DNA of 64,000 nucleotides, taken from NCBI GenBank assembly GCA_026419785.1, contig JAODTK010000888.1, positions 310,001 to 374,000 on the forward strand. The letters are read 5' to 3'. The notes beneath the pieces are model-generated. The model did no database searches and was not told where the DNA came from. It saw only the letters and a list, made by a program, of their open reading frames with translations. Made by a program: the position numbers and the translations under genes. The stretch is from Sclerodactyla briareus (taxonomy: Eukaryota > Echinodermata > Holothuroidea > Dendrochirotida > Sclerodactylidae). The stretch's first letter is position 1. Every line of letters begins with the position of its first letter. Of this stretch, positions 56,251 to 64,000 are shown piece after piece.

Positions 56251-59200
56251 GCATTAATATAATAATAATATAATAATAAATTTTTCGGTAGCAGGCGCTT
56301 CGTTGCTTGCCACATCTGTCCACTTGAGCTTTTCGTTTCATGCGTTTTTATGGTGTTTCTCGTCACTTGGACTGTGTTGCTGTCCATTGGTTCTTCACGG
56401 GCAAGTCTTTTGTGTGTCTTTTACATAACTTGCAGGTTTTTTAGGTTTTTTGGTAGTTTTTTCGAGTCATGTGTTTCTGTCGACGGGATTGTCATTGCCC
56501 TAGCTTGCATCCTATCAAGCTACACTAATTCTCGAAATAGTCCATTGCCGTTACATGAACCAAAGGCCTGATCTCTTCCCCAGCACGTAATTGCTTTGAA
56601 GGCGGTGTTGGTTTTTGTTCCAGGATACTAACACCTCGCGCTATACAAGCCAGTTAAATGCAGTATACTCGGGATATCCTTCTTGCACTAAGATGCTGTG
56701 CGGATCAGAGCCCCGAGCCTTGTTTAATCGTCTCTGCGAAGGGGGAAACTATGGCGATTCAGGGGCTGTCGTGGAGGCAAAACTGGTACTCCCGTCCACG
56801 GATCGACCAGGTATGCCCTAATCCTCACGCCATAGATTCCTAACTAGCATCAAAATAGAATAGCACTATTACACACCCCACTATAAAACTTGGCTTCGGG
56901 AATGCTTCCTCTCCCTAAACAACAAAATGGCTGCCATAAGCGAGCTGATCAGTGACAATTTTCCCTTGATTAGCGCTGCAGTTTGCAAAAACTTGGATGC
57001 TAGGATGACAAGAGATAGCTCGATAATTTCGGAGTTAAACTTGACGCTTCCCTAACTTCAACTTCGTTCATTCCACACGTAACACAAGGGTGGTGGCCTA
57101 GCAGTCATTGTCGACCTAAAGGGGTTCAAAGTGTCACAACACGGGCATGTAAACTATTCATCCTTCGAACTTATGGATGTCTCAGTGAAACTAAGATCTT
57201 TGTCAAAACCGTTCCCCTCCTCGTTATCTACAGACCTCCTTCCTCTAGCATGAGGTGTTTTTCGATGAGTTTGTGTCTCTCCTTCTGGAATATGTAGCTA
57301 CTATTCCCGAGGACGTCCATTGCTTGGGTGACTTCAACATCCGCATCGACAATGTTAATGACCGTAATGGCAATCGCCTGCATACTTCTACTCGACTCCT
57401 CCAACTTGTGCCACATGTCGAAAACTCTACCCACACTCGTGGACATACTCTTGATCTGCCATTACTGACAAGCTTCAAGTTGCTGTCTCTGATTATAGAT
57501 CAATAATTTCTGGTTACCTGCTGATCATCTGCGGTTGTCTCCTCGTTTGAAATGAGCGTCCTTCATTACCACGAAACGAAATCTCTTACCTAAAATCCTT
57601 GAGATGACATTGCTAATTTAGCCAGGACATACTGTCCTCAAGCCTCTATCTGACAGCGAGATAATCTTCCAGCGGCTATTGATCAGTATAACATGTGCTT
57701 AGCAGCTGCTTGATACCACGCGCCCCTGGTTACATCTAATATCGCCCTCCGACCAAACTCTCCCTGCACAACCGACAGCTTGCGAGCCATGAAACGTGAA
57801 AAACGCAGGCTTGACCGTTGGTTAAAGTCAAAGCTTGTAGTTGATAAAGAATCTACATCTACTGCGTTTTTTACACAATTCACGTGAATCTGTCTAAGCC
57901 GATACTACTCGCTAGCTCAGCGACTGCTATGCGCAAAATTGTTCAGAGCTATCACTCAATCTTTAATCTGACTCTGAGAGGACTTACCTGCTCATGATTC
58001 TCTACCGAGCTTGTCACAAATTTGCCAACTTCTTCACTGAGAAAATGACCTGATTCAAGGTGAGCTTGCCAGCCACTTCTCTCGCTGCTACAACCGCGCT
58101 TACAGAACCACAGATCCATGACCCATATATCACGTCCTAAGGTCCTGCACAAGTTCAGTGTATTATCCACTGGATGCAGTTCTGACGTCATTAAAGACGC
58201 GCCCCGAGACATGCTTTTTAGATCCTATTCCGACCCCCCTCTTGGTTAGTGCATCGACTCTCTTCTGGGCTCTGTTATCCACGGACACGGAAATCGCTCT
58301 TGTTTCGGTAAGTTCCTGACATGCTCAAAACAGCTAATGCTGTTCCTTATTTGCAGAAAAACACTTGGGACGAGGACACACTCAGCAATTACCCTCCGGT
58401 AAGCTTGCTACCAGTTCTCTCTCAAGTCATTGAACGCGTAATCTCGTGCACAGTGGCAGAACTCTTCAAGAAAAAAAAAAAAAAAAAATCACAGTAACAA
58501 CCTGTCTTACCATTCCAATCTGCCTATCGCCCTGCGTACAGCATTGAATGGCCTCGCTTATAAGCTTTCTAATGTCTACTGTGGCCCTGAACAATCGTCA
58601 GGATTCTATTATGATTTTCTGAGATACCGCTGGCCTTTGACACAATCGATCACTGTATCCCTAGTGCATCGTCTCCAGACCAGGTACGGTATCGTTGGGT
58701 CGGCTCTGAGCTGTGCAAGTCCTTATTTGGCAAATAGTGCCGTCTAGCGTGTGCCATTTGGCAACTCGGTTTCAACCATCGCACTGTCTACATCGTGGTG
58801 TTTTCCACAAGGTTTCTGGTCTAGGTGCTCCTTATACACATTTATACCATCCTAATCCCACGACACTCTCCTCCCACGGCGTGAAATCATCATGGTTTAC
58901 CCGACGACACTCACGGTATATTTTTTTTAAAGACGCCGAACGCGCATCTGCCATGCATCTACTCGGTGCTGTGGTTTCTTCTGACGCATGGACTGGCAGC
59001 TGCTAACATGCTAAAGGTAAGCAGCAAAGACTCAACTGATCATGTCGCCTCTATTTTGTAATTCTGCGCCCATTCCCCACTCCATGCTTGGAGTGATCTT
59101 TGGTTTACCCAGTCACCGACGCCAGAACCTTGTGTTCTATTTGATGCAAGCTTGACCTCAAAACGCATGTCGTACAGTGTGTCCGGCTGGCTGGTTCGGT

Positions 59201-59785
59201 GTTTCACCGATCGGGAAAATCAGAAAATCCTTGACCAATCCTCCTCAGAAAGACTCGCACACTCGTTCGTTTCATCCCACCTCGATTTCGCAATTGCCTA
59301 CTCTTTGACTTCCTGCTTTCTGACCTAAAGAACTGCAAAACATTCAAATGCGGCAGCCAGAATTGTCACCAGGAACACCTCCAAGACAGCATATCACCCG
59401 GTATTGAGGGATCTTCAGAGACTGGCTCCCGTCACCGCGCGTATCTCGTTCAAACTTCTACCACCATTTTAAGATTTCAAGGCATCTCCCAAAGTACCTT
59501 CCAGACTGAATTGAGCCGTCTTGCCACACGCACCCTGCGTACGTTCTCTCGCAACTTATATCATCAAAAAAGAATGCATACTAATACTATGGTAACAAGG
59601 CTTTTGTCTCGGCCGGACCATCTATTTGGAAGAGCCTACCAGACACCTTCGGTTGGACAACATTGTTACTCCTTCAGAAGAAGCTGAACTTTCCTCTTCC
59701 GTAACGTTGACTTTTACCTCTTTTCTAAGCGCTTTGAGCTTGGTAGAGCGATATATAAGAACGACATATTATTATTGTTATTATG
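56251..59785 (+). mobile_element. L2/CR1-like LINE, nearly full length, inserted in the satellite
   Basis: A non-LTR retrotransposon with an apurinic-type endonuclease followed by reverse transcriptase. The EN part (about 56930-57500) shows GGGLAVIV, SFELMDVSV, LVIYRPPSS, LGDFNI (about 57326) and THTRGHTLDL. RT parts are AFDTIDH (about 58632), HRLQTRYGIVGSAL, a PQG motif near 58805 and DDTH at 58903-58914, where the usual Ala before DD is Pro. The C-terminal tail (59330-59760) has TAYHPVLRDLQRL, ARISFKLL, RPDHLFG and FELGRAIYKND, ending in an (ATT)n-like tail. Many frameshifts and an internal A18 run (58471-58488) break the frame. Satellite sequence flanks it, with AGGTTGAA on both sides (56243-56250, 59786-59793) as a likely target-site duplication. 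Confidence 0.92.
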
Positions 59786-60045
59786 AGGTTGAAAATTAGT
59801 TGTGGTAACTTTCTTATGGGGAGGTCATAAACCCTATTGTTTTTGTAAAGGGTGGGTGACTGAGGCTCATACTTGGTTTGTGTATTCCCCCCTATGAGCA
59901 CCTGAACCCTATTGTTTTTGGGGGTCTGTTGGAGGTCAGCTAAGGTTACCAGAGTTCAAAGTCTAAAAGCCTCACCTTTAGTGTGTAGCTTCTTACCAGG
60001 GTCAGGAACCCTATTATTTGGTGTCAGATAGGAAATTGTCAGACG
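59786..60045 (+). repeat. Satellite unit continuing after the LINE
   Basis: Resumes exactly where the left flank stopped: GTTGAAAATTAG...CTTTCTTATGGGGAG, then AACCCTATTGTTTTTG twice and GGAGGTCAGCTAAGGTTACC. Confidence 0.85.
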
Positions 60046-60273
60046 TTGTTGCCTATAATGAGCTGGTACGATCTCCATTTGTCCATGTGTCTAGCTCGGG
60101 GTTGACATAAAAGTCAAGGAATCACAATCCTCTTGCTTTCTGGTTACTATAAATGGCTTCTCACATACACCCTAAATTCTAGCCAAACAGCTATGCTGGT
60201 TGCTTTGAATCTGCATGTCACTCATATCGTTCAGCATCCTCATCATTCATTGTGTCAACATTTTTGCCTTCCT

Positions 60274-60299
60274 GATTCCTTGACGAAGTCCGAGGAATC
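60274..60299. other. Hairpin module GATTCCTTGAC...AGGAATC with (TG)n
   Basis: GATTCCTTGACGAAGTCCG then AGGAATC, 7-bp arms with an inner GAC/GTC pairing. ATGCATTCACG and (TG)n follow at 60312-60330, then GACGCCCG and a satellite unit. Confidence 0.72.
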
Positions 60300-60330
60300 T
60301 ATGCATTCACGTTGTGTGTGTGTGTGTGTG

Positions 60331-60580
60331 ACGCCCGCTTGTACCACGATAACTGATCAGTCTGAGTAGCCTGGTCATCTTGGTATGTTGTTCCCCATGA
60401 TGAGTACAGAACCTATGTTTTGGGGTCGGGCAGAGGTCATCTGAGTCACCAGAGTCCAAATTTGAAAATCTTGTAAACCCTATAAGTCCGGAATGGTTGG
60501 TCTGATCAGGTTGAAATTTGGTGTGTGCTTTCTTCTGGAAGCCAGGAACAGCTATTGTTTTTAGGCAGCGTGAGACTAGC
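60331..60580 (+). repeat. Satellite-family unit
   Basis: GTTCCCCATGATGAGTAC, GGGGTCGGGCAGAGGTCATC, GTAAACCCTATAAGTCC, AATGGTTGGTCTGATCAGG. Confidence 0.8.
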
Positions 60581-61255
60581 TCTACAAGTCATCATGTCTC
60601 ACCTTCCGTTCGTTCGTGTCGTTCGATAAGTTCGTCCCTTCTGTTCGTCACGTTCTTCCATAACTTCTGAACCATCCATGCGATCAGGTTGAAAACTTGG
60701 TAGTGGATGGAGCTTTGCTAAAGATAGCCTCAGCACATTTATTCAGCATAGTGGTTATTAATATTTTAATTAATACCAATTAATTACCCCAATTTCCACT
60801 TTAATTTGAGCTCTCTACTGCCATAACAAGTTGGTTTACATTACTACTTGCCACCTCACCGTATCTGTCAAAGGTCCAGGCACATAAACCTATTGTCCAG
60901 GGGAAAGGATTTGGCTCATCACATCTCGCCCTAGTTTACATCAGCCATGCATTCGGAGGATGTTTAAAGTACATTCTGGTCAGATTATCTTGGACCAATT
61001 TCTCTGGTGCCTATTTCTTGGGAGTGTGTTTCCAATGTTCACTGCCACAGGCTTAGGCATGAGTTGTGGTGCATATACTTGTGCTGGGCACTGATAGCAC
61101 ATATAGGCCAAGTGTGGTAGACATGTTCCACGCCATTCCATGGTTATGACGGATTGTCAGTAGAGGTCAGTTACAATGTGAACAAACAATATAAATGTGA
61201 ATGGCAAAAAACATGCAGTGTATCGCACAGGAATAGTTGCTGTCCGCCAGCTACC
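60581..61255. other. No recognised gene
   Basis: TTCGTTCGTGTCGTTCG near 60608-60625, otherwise unplaced. Short frames only. Confidence 0.35.
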
Positions 61256-61960
61256 AAGACGTTTCGACTTGCACTTTGGAATAGGTCAGGGTTGAATTTG
61301 GTCAAAAAGAGAAAATTTGTGAAAAGTCGACATTCTGGCTAAATTGGGCTTGTATAAACACGCTACCCGACCCCGGCTGATGGATGATGCTCATACTGGG
61401 TATGTGGTTCCCCATGATGAGTACATGAACCCTATGTTTGGGGGTCGGGTCTGAGGTCACCCCCCCCCCCCCCCCCCCAGGAGGGTCAAGTCTGAAAACC
61501 TTGTAAACACGATAAGTCCAGAGCTGGTTTTGGTCTGAAATAAGGTGGAAATTTGGTGTATAGCTTTCTTATGGGGAGCACAGGAACCCTATTGTTCTTG
61601 GCATGAGGTCGGGTGAATTTTGGTCAAAGATAGAATTGTGAAAAGTCGAATTTTGGTTCAAATTGCTTGTTAAAACACGATAATCTCGACCCTGCCTGGA
61701 TGGATGAAGCTCATACTGGTATGTGTGTTCCCAGATGAGTACATGAACCCTGTTGTTTTGGGGTCGGTCAGAGGTTCGCCATAGGTCAAAGTCTGAAAAT
61801 CTAAAATTTCAGTGTGTAGCTTTCTTATCAAGGTCTAGGAACCCTATTGGTTGGTTGGGATAAATGGGAAATTTGTCAGTTGTATGTTGCCCATAATGAG
61901 CTGGTGCAATCGGCCATGTTTGTATCGTGTCTAGCTATAGGTTGTCAGAAGAGGTCAAGG
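61256..61960 (+). repeat. Satellite units (about two), with C19 run
   Basis: Two units with GGATGGATGAAGCTCATACT-type blocks at about 61380 and 61700. The CACC between two AGGTCA hexamers has become C19 (61460-61478). Confidence 0.88.
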
Positions 61961-62800
61961 AATCCTACGCCTTTGGGCTTATGGGTTGACCATGGGAAAT
62001 GTTTGACTTGTGAAGGGCAGGTCAAAGGTCATTGAATGGTCAAACGTCATTAAATGGGCGATATAGGCCATTATGTTACATGTGCATTAATTTCAAAATG
62101 TATCTCCTACAAAGCTACATTACATTTTCTTGATGAACCGTGTCATAATGCTCTCCTTTCAGCTGGTTTGCCAGATTTTGGATGCAATATCATAAAATGT
62201 CATTAGAATTAAAATGTGACATCTGATGAAATGAAGCAAGACAGGTAATTCTTGGGATGTTGACCAAACTTGGACCCAATGCACGTCATAAACCTTTGGG
62301 GACATCTGGCATGTGAAAGTCAAGGTCATAGGTCATCAAAGGGACACAATATGCCACTGTAACCATGTGAAAATGCCCTTTTCTCTCCGATACGCCATTC
62401 TTTGATGGACGTTGAGTCGTTGACCAAAGTGAGTAACAATGTTTTAGAGACCTGCTATTGACATCCATGTAAAAATGTCGTTACAGGGGCACAATTGACC
62501 ATTGTTTAAACTGCCTTTTGGCCTCATGAACTTGAACATTTTGCGTCTTGTTACATTCGTGTAGTTCGAGCTACGCACGTGCTCTAGTTTGGTAGTCTGA
62601 TCATCAAAGATGACCAAAATTATGACAAGACTTTGTTTTGAACCTTTATTCTCAATGTGTTGATCAGAAATAATAGTTGCACTTCATCAACGCATGAGCT
62701 TTTACTGGAATGATTGAATACGGTACAGCTCCATGGTAAGTAAAGCAATAATAGCGATAGGAAGGAAAATTGAAATGATGCACTCCACTAGAATGTCCAA
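61961..62800. repeat. Diverged repeat material, no gene
   Basis: GTCAAGGAATCCTACGCCTTTGGGC at 61957-61981 is the hairpin tail module. AGGTCAAAGGTCATTGAATGGTC and GTCAAGGTCATAGGTCATC keep AGGTCA hexamers. No unit alignment was possible. Confidence 0.4.
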
Positions 62801-63210
62801 TTATATGCCTTTTGATCCTTGATTGTTTTTGGGGTCAGGTCAGAGGTCCCCCAGCTGTCGAAGTCTGAAAACTTGTAACCACGATAAGTCAAGAACGATT
62901 GGTCTGATAAGGTTGAAAATTGGTGTGAAGCTTCCTTTTGCGGGAGTACAGGAACACTAGTGTTTTGGGCAGGGTAAGGGATTCTTTTGAGTCAAAATAG
63001 AAAATTTGTTTACAAAGTCAATATATTTTGGGCAATTTGGCTTTGTAAACACGATAAGACGACCCCACCTGGATGGATGAAAGTGTGCTCATAGAGTATG
63101 TGTGTTCCCCGCGCATGAGTAAATTAACCCTATGTGTTGGGTCAGGTCAACAGGTCATCGAGATCACAGGAGGGGTCAAGTATGGAAAAGGAATGAATTA
63201 GTGAATGAAT
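62801..63210 (+). repeat. Satellite-family unit
   Basis: GTTTTTGGGGTCAGGTCAGAGG, GTCTGAAAACTTGTAACCAC, GATTGGTCTGATAAGGTTGA, GACCCCACCTGGATGGATG. Confidence 0.8.
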
Positions 63211-64000
63211 GAATGAAATTTAGTGTGGTCGGCTTTCGTACCTTTCTTCTCAAAGAGCTCAGGAACCCTGTTGGTGGTTGGAAAAAAGTGGAAATTTGTC
63301 AGACTTTGTTGCCCATAATGAGATTGTACAATCTCCCATTTGTCCTTGTATGGCTATGGGTTGTTCGAAAAGAGTCAAGGTAATCACTAAGCCTTTTGGC
63401 TTTCTGGTTTTTGTTTAAATGCTCGTTTGGGGAAGTGCAGTTACACAACTCTCATCAACCTTCTTTGCTGAATACGAAAGAACTATTTGGTCCCTTGAAT
63501 ATTTGGTGATATAGTGTCAGTGTGTAGTGTGTAGTTCAAGCGGGTATCTTCAAAATCAGCGTGAAGTAACGTTTCCCTCCATTCCCATGACGCAAATCGA
63601 GACCTGCTGCAAATCGCAAGAACTGTCCCAACTGTCGCAAGAGCCTTCGGCCTCAAAGCGGAAACCGTTCCTCCCCATCGTGCGAAACATTATTATAATC
63701 GGCTGCCTGATCAAGTGGTGGACAATCGTGACTCGGGCTGCTAGAGAAGGTCAAGCGTGCGTATACTACAGCCCTGAAAGGTGTTGCTTTTGTTTGCCCT
63801 CAAGTGTAATGACCAAGGTGCGAGGAGACTGTCCTGAGTGAAGGACAAGGTCTCGGCCATGATAGTCAGTGTAACTTCCGCCTGGTTTGTCTGCAAAAAG
63901 GGCTGCGGAATGCCCATCTCCGCAGAACAGGAACCCACACAATTGTAATAGTTTTATTGAAAGAATAACATCAAGGTGATATCCTATTATTTTCGTCTTT
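63211..64000. other. Repeat tail module, then unrecognised sequence
   Basis: GTCAAGGTAATCACTAAGCCTTTTGGCTTTCTGG at 63374-63407 is the hairpin tail. The plus frame at 63527-63841 (104 codons, Cys-containing, with a hydrophobic IVRNIIIIGCLIKWW stretch) is unrecognised. A second plus frame there reads RDLLQIARTV and KAETVPPHRAKHYYNRLPDQ. The window ends in unassigned sequence. Confidence 0.35.

Overview
This window looks like nuclear DNA of a multicellular animal. Exons are short and lie next to recognisable splice sites, genes are very sparse, and most of the sequence is dispersed and tandem repeats, LINE and Penelope-like retroelement remains, and microsatellites. The repeat style (GACCCC...AGGTCA-rich satellite units, a GIY-YIG Penelope-like element, L2/CR1-like LINEs) together with Polycomb CBX genes fits a marine invertebrate, perhaps an echinoderm or other invertebrate deuterostome. 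That placement is an inference. Single-base indels are frequent everywhere, including inside conserved exons and between satellite copies. The sequence is therefore either a lightly polished long-read assembly or strongly decayed, and frame breaks should not be taken as proof of pseudogenes.

Layout. 1-1.62 kb: a GC-rich (CCCG)n element family with inverted arms and a 149-codon open frame. 3.45-3.64 kb: a 31-bp minisatellite. 3.96-4.21 kb: a good but unidentified candidate exon. 5.2-5.8 kb (+): the last exon of a Polycomb chromobox (CBX) gene, with an AT-hook and a C-terminal Pc box. 11.4-12.6 kb (-): a LINE remnant inserted in a tandem repeat. 13-18 kb and 19.9-20.1 kb: satellite-family units read on the minus strand. 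18.6-19.8 kb (-): unidentified candidate exons. 20.3-29.0 kb (-): a second CBX gene, with its Pc-box exon at 20.34-20.81 kb and two short chromodomain exons at 27.09-27.15 and 28.92-28.97 kb; its introns hold a 620-bp tandem repeat. 31.4-32.4 kb: a 117-bp tandem repeat. 33.3-33.9 kb (+): a LINE 3' end. 35.3-36.95 kb (+): a 5'-truncated Penelope-like element lying between two (TA)n tracts. 38.1-39.55 kb: a second locus of the GC-rich element. 42.2-43.4 kb: a duplicated hairpin-bearing sequence. 48-63 kb: the plus-oriented satellite, whose main array (about 50.8-56.25 kb, about 310-bp units) is split by a nearly full-length LINE (56.25-59.79 kb).

The two CBX genes point tail to tail about 14.5 kb apart. 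CBX proteins read H3K27me3 with the chromodomain and bind RING1 through the Pc box inside PRC1. The most unusual non-coding signal is in the satellite. Its unit is a diverged dimer, and only one half carries a phased array of AGGTCA hexamers with the spacing of nuclear-receptor elements (DR1, DR4, DR4). The same 10-bp pitch of TGACCT/AGGTCA recurs in two other repeat families that otherwise look unrelated. No CRISPR array, rRNA gene or complete tRNA gene was seen.
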